A stretch of DNA of 64,000 nt, taken from assembly GCA_963170055.1 (NCBI GenBank), contig CAUJGJ010000304.1, forward strand, positions 504,001-568,000. The letters run 5' to 3'. The stretch is from Halisarca cf. caerulea. Taxonomy: Eukaryota > Porifera > Demospongiae > Chondrillida > Halisarcidae. Each line of letters starts with the position of its first letter. Position 1 is the stretch's first letter. The position numbers and the translations under genes are program-made. Below are positions 1 to 9,945 of this stretch, piece after piece. The notes under the pieces were generated by a model. That model saw only the letters and a program-made list of their open reading frames with translations. It was not told the origin of the DNA and ran no database searches.

Positions 1-445
1 CAAAAACATGAGATCCTCAAGGAAGATGCCCCAACAGTTTATGAATTCCTTTTTATCATAAGAAAAAAATGAAAATTGTGTTGAGAGTGCCTGCTTGAAG
101 TTTCTGTGTTGGCTACATGCTGTTAATAGGCAAAACTATGTACGTACGGTACGTATGTACTTGAATATGCATCAGATGAGACTACTGTATAAGCTACACT
201 TAAGTTCTCATGGATCTTGGATGTGAGTATTTTTGCATTTTAATACTCACAGATGGCCACATTTTGCCTTTGCATAAGAGCCCAATCTAAAATTTTCGCA
301 GGTGTAAACTTTCCTTCCAATCTGTACAATCGTGAATATAAAACCAAGCAAAAATTATAGTGTGTACCGTGTTACTGATAATTTACTGCTTTTTAGCAGC
401 TTCCTAAAACATAGCATTGATAATTTATTTCATTTGGCACATTTC
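1..445. other. AT-rich intergenic sequence, no gene seen
   Basis: No credible reading frame, RNA gene or repeat is recognised here. A short self-complementary run rich in GTAC/TACG lies near 140-160. The stretch precedes a hairpin and the first satellite C units. Confidence 0.6.
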
Positions 446-493
446 AGGGGACTGTTTTGACCACAGTGAATACTGTGGTCAAAATAGTCCCCT
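446..493. repeat. Hairpin, 22-bp arms with 4-nt loop
   Basis: Positions 446-467 are the reverse complement of 472-493 with one mismatch, around the loop GAAT. The arm begins AGGGGACTGTTTTGACC. It could be a tiny palindromic MITE remnant or the fused ends of one. No target duplication was identified. Confidence 0.75.
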
Positions 494-559
494 AAAATTT
501 ACCACATGTACCCTTTGGGAAAATGTCCTCAGTACAACTCAAACATATGGATACATGGC

Positions 560-960
560 TTTGCCCCCAAATGTAACTTTAGGATTCGGAGTATTTTAAA
601 ATGATCAGGTAAAGAAATATCTCAAGAGTTGTAAATTTGCAATTTTATTTCCTCAAGAAACATCTTAGAATTTGTGAAGTATAATGATAATTCATTAAAA
701 ATGTAAAAAATTACAAGTGTTACTTTAGGATTAGGAGTAATTTAGAATGATGAAAAAAATATCTTAAGTGTAGTGATTTGGCAATTTTAATTCCACAAAA
801 ACATATCCTTTAGAATTTCTAATGATTATTCCTTTAAAATGTCAAAGTTACTTAGTGTAACTTTAGGATACAGAGTATAATGACGAAGAAAAGGAAAATC
901 TCAAGAATAGTGATTTGGCAATTTTAATTCCACTAAGCGTACCCTTTAGAATGTGTACAC
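560..960 (+). repeat. Satellite C, block 1 (~145-bp monomers)
   Basis: Diverged tandem units each begin close to TAACTTTAGGATTCGGAGTA (near 563, 720 and 861). They continue through a GCAATTTTAATTCCACA-like segment and a TAATGATAATTCCTTTAAAA-like segment. Unit spacing is roughly 140-157 bp. The units differ from each other by many substitutions, so this is an old array. The last unit is cut short at about 955. Confidence 0.85.
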
Positions 961-1596
961 AGGTGAGTTATGTCCAATTTGGGACATAACTCAAAATGGC
1001 CGCTGCTTTCAAGGCAAACAAATTAACCCCCCTTTTTGGCTCTCGGGATAGGGTAATGTTGACATGGACGGAATATTTTACATTGCAAACACATTGACGT
1101 TATGTTGGTGTTCTTCTCAAGGCAATCTACAGGTGGAACATCTCGCTACAAGCATTTTACCTGCATATTGTCAAAAAGACAAAAAGCAAAAAATGCGGTG
1201 GTAAAAATCTCAGCTTTTTTGAACATGTCCATAGGTTCAAACAACTCCTCAGATTAATAAGTGGCCTGAAAGATTCCTTGCCAGAGCCTGGTAGCTCAAT
1301 GCACGTCTGTTATGTCTGGGGGGTTACGTTGGTTTCCGAGGTCTCCAGCCACAAAATACGGGACATAATTTGGACAGTAGTAGAAGGTACAAAGCTCCAA
1401 GAATCTTTCACCGCAGTTGGGACTATTGGGAACCTGATGGCACTATTGCCCTTGCTGCGAGTTGAGATTTTTACCACCTGCGATTTTGAAAGAAAATTTC
1501 CACTAGAACATCTCTCTTGTTCAGACTGCAGTCACATGCTGTCACATGTTCTTCGAAAGAGTCTGAACATCTTTCTCATATACTCGTGTATACATC
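961..1596. other. Non-satellite insert inside satellite C
   Basis: This segment interrupts satellite C: the unit breaks off after TTTAGAATGT and the repeat resumes at GCTGTAACTTTAGG. It holds a perfect hairpin with 12-bp arms at 964-975 and 982-993 around AATTTG. A reading frame at 1278-1703 runs on into satellite units and resembles no protein I know, so I do not call a gene. It may be a decayed mobile element, but no terminal repeats were found. Confidence 0.6.
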
Positions 1597-2365
1597 CAGC
1601 TGTAACTTTAGGATTTGGAGTATTTCAAAATGACAAAATAAAAAAAAATATCTCAAGAATTGTAAATTTGCAATTTTATCTCCTCAACAATTGTACCTTT
1701 TAGAATTTTTGAAGTAATGATAATTCCTTTAAAATGTAAAAATTACAAGTGTATAACTTTAGGGTTTGGACTATTTTCAAATGACTAAGAAAGATCTCAG
1801 GAGTAGTGATTTAACAATTTTCATTCCACAAAATGTATCTTTTAGAATTTGTAAATTGATGATAATTCCTTTAAAAATGTCAAAGTTACGTGGTGTAACT
1901 TTAGGATTCAGAGTATTTTAAAATGACGAAGAAAAAGAAATATCTCAAGAGTAGCTAATTGGCAATTTTATTTCCTCAAGAATGTACCCTTTACAATTTT
2001 TGAAGTAATGATAATTCCATTAAGAATGTAAAAATTACAAGTGTAACTGTAGGATTCAGAGTATATTGAAATGAAGAAAAAATGTCTCAAGAGTAGTAAT
2101 TTGGCAATTTTATTTCCACAGAAGCTTATCTTTTAGAATTTGTTAAGTAATGATAATTCCTTTAAAAATGTCAAAGTTACAAGTAAAACTTTAGGATTTG
2201 GAGTATTTTAAAATGATAAAGAAAATGAAATATCTTAAGTGTAGTGATTTGGCAATTTTAATTCCACAAAAACGCATCTTTTAGAATTTGTGAAGTAATG
2301 ATAATTCCTTTAAAAAAGTTAATGTTACAAGTGTAACTTTAGGATACAGAGTTTCAAAATGACAA
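1597..2365 (+). repeat. Satellite C, block 2 (about five monomers)
   Basis: Repeat starts (the AACTTTAGGATT-type motif) are seen near 1600, 1752, 1895, 2041, 2186 and 2330, giving a period of about 143-152 bp. The monomers carry the conserved TAATGATAATTCCTTTAAAA segment. The array decays after 2350. Confidence 0.88.
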
Positions 2366-2787
2366 ACGCATGTGCATGGGACATGTCCGCTCTAATTTGG
2401 AGGTGTGAAAATTTTGGTCTTTTTACATCTTCTGTTCCCAACTTGTAGTAGATGCAGAGCATCAAATATGGGATTATGATGTAGGTAGACACGTAGACGT
2501 TCAGAAAATTACCTTTTTAGAAGGCTTGCTTTAATTGCGAAGAAGCTACTGAGGTTTTCTTACCCCTACTAAAAAGTGAAACGCTTTGGGTGCTACATGG
2601 CAGAACCCTTCCAAGACTATTTTTTGACATAAATTGCTATAACAAAACATTTACTAACTTTTCCATGCGGGTGAGTTGACCATTCCTTTCCAAAGCAGAG
2701 ATCTGATCAATTGGTCCTCAAAAGCCAACATTCAAGCTCCTGTAACTTGGGAAAAAAGCTCTCTCTCACCCGCATGGAAAAGTTGTA
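2366..2787. other. Non-coding flank with 20-bp inverted repeat, site of Tigger insertion
   Basis: No gene is seen. Positions 2656-2675 (AACTTTTCCATGCGGGTGAG) are the exact reverse complement of 2765-2784. The Tigger element begins four bases after the second arm. This may be an older inverted-repeat element or a chance hairpin that became the target. The TA at 2786-2787 is the left half of the Tigger target duplication. Confidence 0.65.
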
Positions 2788-2810
2788 CAGTGAATTCTCA
2801 TTAATCCGCC
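2788..2810 (+). repeat. Tigger left terminal inverted repeat
   Basis: It matches the reverse complement of 4727-4749 with a few mismatches in the middle. CAGT at the tip and TTAATCCGCC at the inner end are conserved. Confidence 0.9.
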
Positions 2811-2975
2811 ACTGCTTTATACGCCAAACCCGCTTATCCGCCGTTAAAAGCGTGCATGAATTCACTTGTAAGGGTATACTCTTGATGTAATCCGCCAACC
2901 CGCTAATCCGCCTCCGCCATAATTTTATGACATCACTTCCTAAATTATAATGTGTTACCTAGCACTTAATCCGCC
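2801..2975. promoter_or_regulatory. Repeated TAATCCGCC motifs in Tigger 5' region (candidate transposase sites)
   Basis: The core ATCCGCC recurs at 2801-2810, 2833-2842, 2888-2896, 2903-2912 and 2966-2975. It also appears near the right end at 4695-4704 and, inverted, at 4727-4736. Motifs repeated at transposon ends are commonly transposase-binding sites, and the HTH pair in the encoded protein would suit this. Binding is inferred. The motif does not occur in the satellites. Confidence 0.5.
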
Positions 2976-2984
2976 AGCTGCAAG

Positions 2985-4511
2985 ATGGCTACATCAGTGA
3001 AACGGAGTAGATGCGAGTTAACCATCACCCAGAATAAGGAGGTATGCGCTTTCAAGGAAAAGAATAGTAATTCAACACAGGAGCAAATTTCAGAACATTT
3101 TTCAAAGAAATGGAACCTCCATATCGCAAGAAGGACAGTTGGCGATGTGTTGAAGCGTAAGGCCAACTGGGAGATCCGCGAAGCACACCAACTCTCTCAG
3201 AAACGACTGAAGAAGCCCAAGTTTGAAGTTCTAGAAGAAACTCTAGGTATGTGGTTCACGACCATGCAAGCAAAGAAAGTGATCATTTCACACACCATTC
3301 TGTCGGAAAAGGGAAAGGATTTTGCTATTCAGCTTCAGTGTGAGGACTTTACTGCTTCATCCGGTTGGCTGAGCCGCTTCAAGTCTAGACATGACATTTC
3401 TCTCAAAGTTTTACATGGAGAGGCTGCTTCAGACAATCCAGCTTCAGTTTCATCTGGTCGAAGTGAGTTGCAGTCTGTCACTGCTGCCTATGCTCCAGAG
3501 GACATCTACAACATGGATGAGACGGGTATGTTCTACAGAATGCCTCCCAGTAAGACATTAGCACAGGGCCCTAGACAAGGAACCAAGCAATTCAAGGACC
3601 GTATAACAGTAGCACTGTGTACAAATGCAGATGGTTCTGACAGCCTCAAGCCATTAGTTGGGAAAAGTGCTCAACCAAGGTGTTTTAAAGACTTCATGGT
3701 TAGTAACTATGTATCATACTACCATAACACAAAAGCTTGGATGACAGGGTACATTTTCTCTGAGTGGCTGCACCATTTTGATGACTACATCAAGAGGAAG
3801 AAGAATCGTCCTGTTTTACTGTTGCTGGACAATGTATCCAGTCATGTCACAGCTGCAGATACTCAATTACAGTGTGTAAGGTTGCACTTTCTTCCTCCCA
3901 ACACCACCAGTCATCTACAGCCTCTTGATGCTGGCATCATTAAAGCTTTCAAGGCTCATTACCGTAGATCACAACTGCAGCGCTTGATCAAATTGCTGGA
4001 AGACGATAAGAAGCCAGATATCAACCTCAAGGAAGCCATCTGCTTTCTGGCTTTTGCATGGAAGTCAGTTTCAACTACATCCATTGCAAATTGCTGGAGA
4101 CACACAAGGATCATTCCTTCACATGGTGATACGTGTACTGAAGCAGGCTATTGTGATTATTGTGTACAAAATCTGTCATCTTTACTTAGGAATGACCATC
4201 TTAGAGCATCTGAATGTATGTCAGCTGGGGCATATCTTGATGCAGATGCAAGTCTGGAGACTGAGGATTTGCCCTCAGATGATGACATCATCTCCATGGT
4301 GACAAGTGAAGGAGGAAATACCATTAAGGCAGATGATGGTGATGAGATTGAAGATGACAGTGAGATCAGAGCTCCATCACTGAAACAAGCACTAGATGCT
4401 ATGCAGTTGCTGCAGAATTATATGGACAGAACTGGGGAGCAAGACGATGTATGGATGGTTTTGCAGCTGCAAGAAAAGCTTGAAAAGAATGCTGTAAATG
4501 CGAGGGTGTAG
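2985..4511 (+). CDS. Tigger/pogo transposase, DDE superfamily with CENP-B-like DNA-binding domain
   Basis: This 508-aa protein would bind the element ends and catalyse cut-and-paste transposition. Residues ~5-60 form an N-terminal helix-turn-helix of the pogo/CENP-B type (QEQISEHFSKKW, then RRTVGDVLKR). Residues ~75-150 form a CENP-B-type second HTH, with the signature GWLSRFKSRHDIS. The DDE catalytic domain follows: first Asp in NMDETG (D178), second in LLLLDN (D282), third in LQPLDAGIIKAFK (D315), giving the DDD triad usual for pogo/Tigger. The C-terminal ~100 residues are acidic. Length matches typical Tigger transposases (about 450-600 aa). The ATG at 2985 is the first in frame and gives the full N-terminal HTH. 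No stop or frameshift interrupts it. A domesticated CENP-B-like gene is unlikely because the ORF still sits between intact inverted ends. Confidence 0.93.
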   Translation: MATSVKRSRCELTITQNKEVCAFKEKNSNSTQEQISEHFSKKWNLHIARRTVGDVLKRKANWEIREAHQLSQKRLKKPKFEVLEETLGMWFTTMQAKKVIISHTILSEKGKDFAIQLQCEDFTASSGWLSRFKSRHDISLKVLHGEAASDNPASVSSGRSELQSVTAAYAPEDIYNMDETGMFYRMPPSKTLAQGPRQGTKQFKDRITVALCTNADGSDSLKPLVGKSAQPRCFKDFMVSNYVSYYHNTKAWMTGYIFSEWLHHFDDYIKRKKNRPVLLLLDNVSSHVTAADTQLQCVRLHFLPPNTTSHLQPLDAGIIKAFKAHYRRSQLQRLIKLLEDDKKPDINLKEAICFLAFAWKSVSTTSIANCWRHTRIIPSHGDTCTEAGYCDYCVQNLSSLLRNDHLRASECMSAGAYLDADASLETEDLPSDDDIISMVTSEGGNTIKADDGDEIEDDSEIRAPSLKQALDAMQLLQNYMDRTGEQDDVWMVLQLQEKLEKNAVNARV

Positions 4512-4726
4512 ACTTCGATATTAGACTATTTCTCATAACTAGCCTGTCACTACTTATTATGCATGAACAGTTGTATAGTTGAATATATAGATACTTATTT
4601 CCATTAATATTATAATACCCTTTTTGTATTTTTACTGTTTCTACTACTGTATTACCAATTTCATTATACCAATTTCATTAATCTGTCAAACCTGTTAATC
4701 CGCCAAAAAATGTCAAAACGAATTGC

Positions 4727-4749
4727 GGCGGATTAACAAGAGTACACTG
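4727..4749 (-). repeat. Tigger right terminal inverted repeat
   Basis: This is the inverted partner of 2788-2810. It is followed directly by TA. Confidence 0.9.
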
Positions 4750-4751
4750 TA

Positions 4752-5069
4752 TATTGCAAATGGCTCGAAGTTGGCACCAATAAACTGTCTCCAGCTTGTT
4801 CCCTCACGTAGCACCCAGCCGAAAACTAAAATTCCGAAGAACATCGAGTTAGGTCACAAGCCAGCATGTGACAGAGCAACCATGATGACAGAAAACGTCA
4901 CTGAACGCAGATTCGCCATTTGTGTATGCCCGAATATTTGTCCAAATCACGAGATAACTGCGTGACTAGTAACTTGTAAGCGCTGAAAAATTACATTCTA
5001 TCGCTATGCAAACTGGGAAGTGCTATCACAGCAGATCCTGGACATATCGCACATGCCAAGTCAAGAATT
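4752..5069. other. Non-coding flank, no feature recognised
   Basis: This is the sequence to the right of the Tigger insertion. A reading frame of about 80 codons starting inside the Tigger end is open here, but it has no recognisable domain and starts within the transposon, so it is not called. Confidence 0.5.
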
Positions 5070-5267
5070 GCTAGTTTACAATTTTATTTCCTCAACAATG
5101 TACCTTTTAGAATTTTTAAAGTAATGATAATTCAATTAAACATGTAATAATTACATGTGCAACTTTAGGATTCGAAGTATTTGAAAATATAGAAGAGAAA
5201 GAAATATCCCAAGAGTAGTGATTTGGCAATATTAATTTCACAAACATACTTTTAGAATTTATAAGGT
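5070..5267 (+). repeat. Satellite C, block 3
   Basis: About one and a half diverged monomers, including AACTTTAGGATTCGAAGTA near 5160 and the TAATGATAATTC segment near 5122. The MITE at 5268-5589 interrupts the block. Confidence 0.82.
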
Positions 5268-5589
5268 CAGGGCTAGAAACAGCAGTCTGCCATCTGCTAT
5301 TTTCCAAACAAAACATAAATATGGCTGACCAAAACCAAGTTGGGTCAGCCATTTGGCTGATCAACAATTCTTTGTGTAAAGTCCTCGTAGCTACTAAAAT
5401 TGAAACCTAAGCCTCCAAAAATCAACTATTTGTTCTGCCAATCACATGGTTTAGTGTTAAAGATTCCATTGTGAGTATGATACAAAATCAATGAGCATAA
5501 ATGGCTGACCAATTTTCAAAATGTCCTACCAATATAATTCTGGGTCAGCCATTTGTCCTAGCTAAGGTCAAATGTTATTTCTACCTCTG
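5268..5589. mobile_element. 322-bp MITE inserted in satellite C
   Basis: The segment begins CAGGGCTAGAAA and ends with the reverse complement of CAGAGGTAGAAA, an imperfect 12-bp inverted end. TAAGGT precedes it (5262-5267) and follows it (5590-5595), a likely target duplication. Satellite C continues in register across the two flanks. Inside, TGGCTGACC-type motifs occur twice, each with its inverted partner GGGTCAGCCA. There is no coding capacity. CAG-type ends hint at hAT, but a 6-bp rather than 8-bp duplication leaves the superfamily open. Confidence 0.72.
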
Positions 5590-5945
5590 TAAGGTTATGA
5601 TGTGTTTCCTGAAAATATGTCAAAGTTAGAAGTGTACTTTTAGGATTTGGGCTGTTTTTAAATTACGAAGTAAAGACATATCTCAAGAGTGGTAAATTTG
5701 TAATTTTATTTCCTCAGAAAGTATCTTAAAATTTGTAAAGAAGTGATAATTCCTTTTAAAATGTCAAAGTTACAAGTGAAACTTTAGGATTCTGGGTATT
5801 TCAAAATGATGAACAATAAGATATATCTCAAGTGTAGTAATTTGGCAATTATAATGCCACAAAAACCTATCTTTAGAATTTGTAAATTAATGATAATTTC
5901 TTTGAAAATGTCAGTGTTACAAGTGTAACTTTAGGATATGGAGAA
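5590..5945 (+). repeat. Satellite C, block 4
   Basis: Diverged monomers with AACTTTAGGATT-type starts near 5633, 5779 and 5925, a spacing of ~146 bp. The block grades into satellite B-like sequence. Confidence 0.83.
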
Positions 5946-6345
5946 CAAAATAATTTTTGTTTCCAACTAATAGCAAGATTCCAAATTTGCAAAATTTATA
6001 ATTCTTTCAGCAATGAAAATGTTGGAAATTATACTGTATATTTAAGAAGAGCACGATATTACCAAAATTGCAAGTATCTTACAAACTAAATCAAGTAATT
6101 TGTCATCCAACTGATAGCTAGTCTTGTTCCCAGCCCCACTTCCATCTTATTCTTGCCGGAAAGGTGGGTCTGGCACTTATCTGCAGAATCCTTGGATGTT
6201 CGTTGGGTAAAAGTTGTACAAGACCTCGTGACTAACATGTGATATTTATTCCAATCCTTAAAAATTATAACATCTGAGAAACTAAACAAAGTAAATTTGG
6301 AATCGAACAAATAGCAAGATTTTAAATTTAAGTATTGGGACTAAA
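5946..6345 (+). repeat. Degenerate satellite B with a non-repeat interruption
   Basis: CTAATAGCAAGATT, GCAAAATTTATAA and, further on, GAATCGAACAAATAGCAAGA match the satellite B monomers seen at 6905-7386 and 9038-9945. A stretch of about 140 bp (6106-6250) does not match the satellite and breaks the register. These are among the most diverged B copies. Confidence 0.7.
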
Positions 6346-6904
6346 GTGCAGTGAAGGAATAACTCCAAAAGCAGGCTCCTAGGCTTACTTTCCCTGCACT
6401 ACATAAGTTACAGCTGCTTTTGACACCTAGCGCTAACTTCTGGAGTACCTTTAGGAGGTTTCTTTTGCCACTTCGTCAGTTTGAGGTTAACTGTTTACTG
6501 TTTTGGTCACCTCAACAAGTTCCATGAGCAAGACAACTTCGTGAGCAGAAGATTCCTATGGGGTTTCAGCATAATACTGCGCAGAATCAACATATTATTT
6601 GGCAGTGACTGAAACCAAGGACCATTATGCTTGTTCACAACCCTGAGTTTCCTTCCCTTTGTACCCATCTGTGTATTACTCTCACCTCCTCAGTTTGAGG
6701 TTCCTGTTTATTGTTTTTTATCCACATGCAACTCTCCTGTATATTCTGTATATTCATGTACCTGTAGGTTCAAGTTTTTAGCCTATACTGTGCAGCATTA
6801 TCATTCTAATGCTTTTGGCAGTGGCTAAACTTGTGACCACATGCTCACCAACTGTATCTTACTCTCACTTGTATGTCTGTATCTCTTTTAATAATAATGG
6901 TGAC
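6346..6904. other. Non-coding region with an imperfect ~215-bp direct duplication
   Basis: CAGTTTGAGGTTAACTGTTT (from about 6478) recurs as CAGTTTGAGGTTCCTGTTT (from about 6691). The order of the following motifs (ACTGCGCAG/ACTGTGCAG, then TTTGGCAGTG) is kept, so two copies lie in tandem. No protein or RNA gene is recognised. Confidence 0.6.
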
Positions 6905-7386
6905 ATGTTCGGAAAAAAAGTACTTTTGGAAATAAGAACGTTAGAAACATTACTTTAAAATTGAGAAGAACATGAAATAGTCAAAATTATAACATCTTAG
7001 AAACTCAACAAAGTAAATTTCGAATTGAACCAATAACAAGATTTTAAATTTGCAAAGTATTTAAAGTACTTTTGGAAATACAAACGTTAGAAACATTACT
7101 TTAAAATTAAGAAGAGTATGAAATAGTCAAAATTAGAACATCTTAGAAACTCAACAAAGTATATTTCGAATTAAATTGAACAAATAGCAAGATTTTAAAT
7201 TTGCAAAGTATTTAAAGTACTTTTGGAAATAAGAACATTAGAAACATTACTTTAAAATTAAGAAGAGTATGAAATAGTCAAAATTCAAACATATTGGAAA
7301 CAAAATAAAGTAAATTTGGAATCGAACAAATAGCAAGATTTTAAATTTGCAAAGTATCTAAAGTACTTTTGGAAATAAGAACGTTA
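6905..7386 (+). repeat. Satellite B, left block (~147-bp monomers)
   Basis: The landmark AGTACTTTTGGAAATA occurs near 6919, 7066, 7216 and 7361, a period of 145-150 bp. Each unit carries TTAGAAACATTACTTTAAAA, GAACAAATAGCAAGATTTTA and GCAAAGTAT segments. The block is split from 9038-9945 by the 7387-9037 element. Confidence 0.9.
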
Positions 7387-9037
7387 CCCAGGTCAAAAAA
7401 ACTTGCCACATTCTACAATGTTTCAAGAATGTTTTCAGCAATGTGGTAACAAGCTTGTAACTTGCATGTTACAGGGAACAAAACGGCAGTTAAACACCTT
7501 GAAATTGAAACTGTACTTGCCATGTTTCTCCCATGTAAATACCATGTCAACAGCAAGTAACTACCATGTTTTCTACTATACAGCTGGTATGGAATAATTT
7601 ATACTAATACATACTATATATTATATTATTAAACTATAATACTACAAAATGAAATTCAATCCCCATCAATATTGGAATTCATATTCAAACATTTACAAGG
7701 TAAAAATTTGAAAAAAGAGGTTTGCTCAACATTGACATCATACATAGGCAAGATAAGATGGTTTCGTCTACTACGGCATCTTTGCGTATCTCTCCATCCA
7801 GTATACGTTCCTTTGTTACCTCCATATTCAGCTGTTATTCGAGTAATTTAACTCGATTCAGTCATCTAGAAAAACAAACATTCGAAATGTTATAATATTG
7901 ATGGCTAAAGCCAAATAGCATCAAGCAAACCGCAGAGCAGTAACTCACTTAAGATCAAGAAGAACCAATGCCAACATCTTTATAAAATTAAAATTTCGGC
8001 TTCTCCTCTTCCACATGAACAACAACACGCGTGTTCGTTTTCAGGTTCGAGTCGCTCGGAGACAGTACGTCATACATGCCATCTTATAGAACCAAGCTAT
8101 ACGCTAGCTTTCTTTCTATGTTCTTTCTGTACCTTCGAATTTGAATGTAGCATTCCTTCGCGCATGCGTAGAAGGCACGTTGCTATCACGTGACGTCACC
8201 TTTTTCAATCCACATAATTATATAGGAAGCTAAGAACATCCTCAGACCATAAATCCTATAACACTTATGCTTAGACATGAACCCCTTGGAAATGATCTGT
8301 ATCTACAACTACTAAGATTAAGCTAAGCAAGCTGCAGACAACAAACTGTGACAGAATATAGGCCTGCAAATACCGGCAACGCTTAGCCAGGATCGGATGT
8401 ACTGGCTATGAATTGCTGGCAGCCATTAGTCCCAAAAAGTACTTCATGGTAATAAGGTGGAGATGATTGTTGCATAGGGCTACACAGACTTGTGGATGAG
8501 CATGCATGTGTTGGACCAGATGGGTCTATAGGTCTAGACATAGATAATAGATAGGTACGGACAGAGGGGCAATGGGCTAGAGATGATGCAAAGCTAGGTC
8601 TGGCATAGCCCTTTAAGACAGAGGTTTGTGCCCTGGGTGCAGTGTGAAAATTCCAATACATCCCACATTTTCAATTTAAATAGCATTGTATTATTATATC
8701 CCATATGCATGATGCAGGGATTTGTATGCTGAACCCAAGCAGTCTCGGCTGTCTAGCCTTATGCCTGTCTGTCCAGACCAATGCCCATCTTGCCTTATAC
8801 CAGTCTGCAATTTCTATACTGTTATGGACTCTATGCTTTCCTCTTCTTGGTAAATTCTGTACGATGTTAGTAAGCATACATGGCGGTTACCTGCTTGTTT
8901 CAAGCATGTAAATGGCCTGTGGATATCATATCAGTTAAAATCTTGTTTCAACAGCCATGAAACATGGTTGGAAAGTCAAATCAAGGTTGTAACATGGTTG
9001 TTTTGTCCTGCACACATGATTGTAATTTTGACCTGGG
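7387..9037. mobile_element. 1651-bp TA-flanked element with 12-bp inverted ends, non-autonomous
   Basis: The segment starts CCCAGGTCAAAA and ends TTTTGACCTGGG, with TA on both sides (7385-7386 and 9038-9039). Removing it restores a satellite B monomer (GAACGTTA followed by GAAACATTACTT, apart from a few changes), which fixes both boundaries. No transposase is recognised, and the reading frames inside are short and without domains. The TA duplication suits Tc1/mariner-like mobilisation in trans, though such short ends also occur in other superfamilies. The interior is less AT-rich than its surroundings near 8000-8200. Confidence 0.8.
8076..8200 (-). promoter_or_regulatory. Promoter-like cluster: CRE, E-box, NRF1-like and YY1-like motifs
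   Basis: Within 125 bp lie TGACGTCA (8191-8198, a perfect CRE), TCACGTGA (8186-8193, an E-box palindrome overlapping it), CGCGCATGCG (8159-8168, NRF1-like) and GCCATCTT (8078-8085, the YY1 core read on the minus strand). CpGs are denser here than around it. On the minus strand the cluster precedes an ATG at the YY1 core and, further on, a GTGAGT. It may be a host promoter captured by the transposon. Function is not shown. Confidence 0.35.
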
Positions 9038-9945
9038 TAGAACCATTACTTTAAAATTAAGAAGAGTATGAAATAGTCAAAATTATAACATCTTAGAAAC
9101 TCAACAAAGTAAATTTGGAATCGAACTAATAGCAAGATTTTAAATTTGCAAAGTATTTAAAGTACTTTTGGAAATAAGAACGTTAAAAACTTTACTTTAA
9201 AATTAAGAAGAGTATGAAATAGTGAAAATTCAAACATATTGGAAACAAAATAAAGTAAATTTCGAATCGAACAAATAGCAAGATTTTAAATTTGCAAAGA
9301 ATTTAAAGTACTTTTGGAAATAAGAACGTTAGAAACATTACTTTAAAATTAAGAAGAGTATGAAATAGTCAAAATTAAAACATATTGGAAACAAAATAAA
9401 GTAAATTTCGAATCGAACAAATAGCAAGATTTTAAATTTGCAAAGTATCTAAAGTACTTTTGGAAATAACGTTAGAAACATTACTTTAAAATTAAGAAGA
9501 GTATGAAATAGTCAAAATTCAAACATATTGGAAACAAAATAATGTAAATTTCGAATCGAACAATTAGCAAGATTTTAAATTTGCAAAGTATCTAAAGTAC
9601 TTTTGGAAATAAGAACGTTAGAAACATTACTTTAAAATTAAGAAGAGTATGAAATAGTCAAAATTCAAACATATTGGATACAAAATAAAGTAAATTTCGA
9701 ATCGAACAAATAGCAAGATTTTAAATTTGCAACGTATCTAAAGTACTTTTGGAAATAAGAACGTTAGAAACATTACTTTAAAATTAAGAAGAATATGAAA
9801 TAGTCAAAATTCAAACATATTGGAAACAAAATAAAGTAAATTTCGAATCGAACAAATAGTAAGATTTTAAATTTGCAAAGTATCTAAAGTACTTTTGGAA
9901 ATAAGAACGTTAGAAACGTTAGAAACGTGACGTGAAGTAACATGA
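9038..9945 (+). repeat. Satellite B, right block (~145-bp monomers)
   Basis: About six monomers with AGTACTTTTGGAAATAA near 9163, 9307, 9454, 9596, 9742 and 9888 (period 142-147 bp). They are more alike than the left block. At 9905-9950 the motif GTTAGAAAC is repeated several times and the sequence passes into satellite A. Confidence 0.92.

Larger units (their letters stand above)
2788..4749 (+). mobile_element. Tigger/pogo-type DNA transposon, apparently complete
   Basis: A 1962-bp element bounded by imperfect terminal inverted repeats. The left end starts CAGTGAATTCTC and the right end, read on the minus strand, starts CAGTGTACTCTT; both then run into TTAATCCGCC. The element is flanked by TA on each side (2786-2787 and 4750-4751), the target duplication expected for the Tc1/mariner/pogo superfamily. 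It encodes one intronless transposase. Ends, duplication and an unbroken ORF together suggest a recently active autonomous copy. Activity itself cannot be judged from one copy. Confidence 0.92.

Noticed and set aside
1278..1703. 141-codon open frame
   Set aside because: It runs into satellite C repeat sequence and has no recognisable domain or conserved composition.
8041..8055. tRNA-like B box (GGTTCGAGTCG)
   Set aside because: No matching A box or cloverleaf could be built upstream, so neither a tRNA nor a tRNA-derived SINE is supported.
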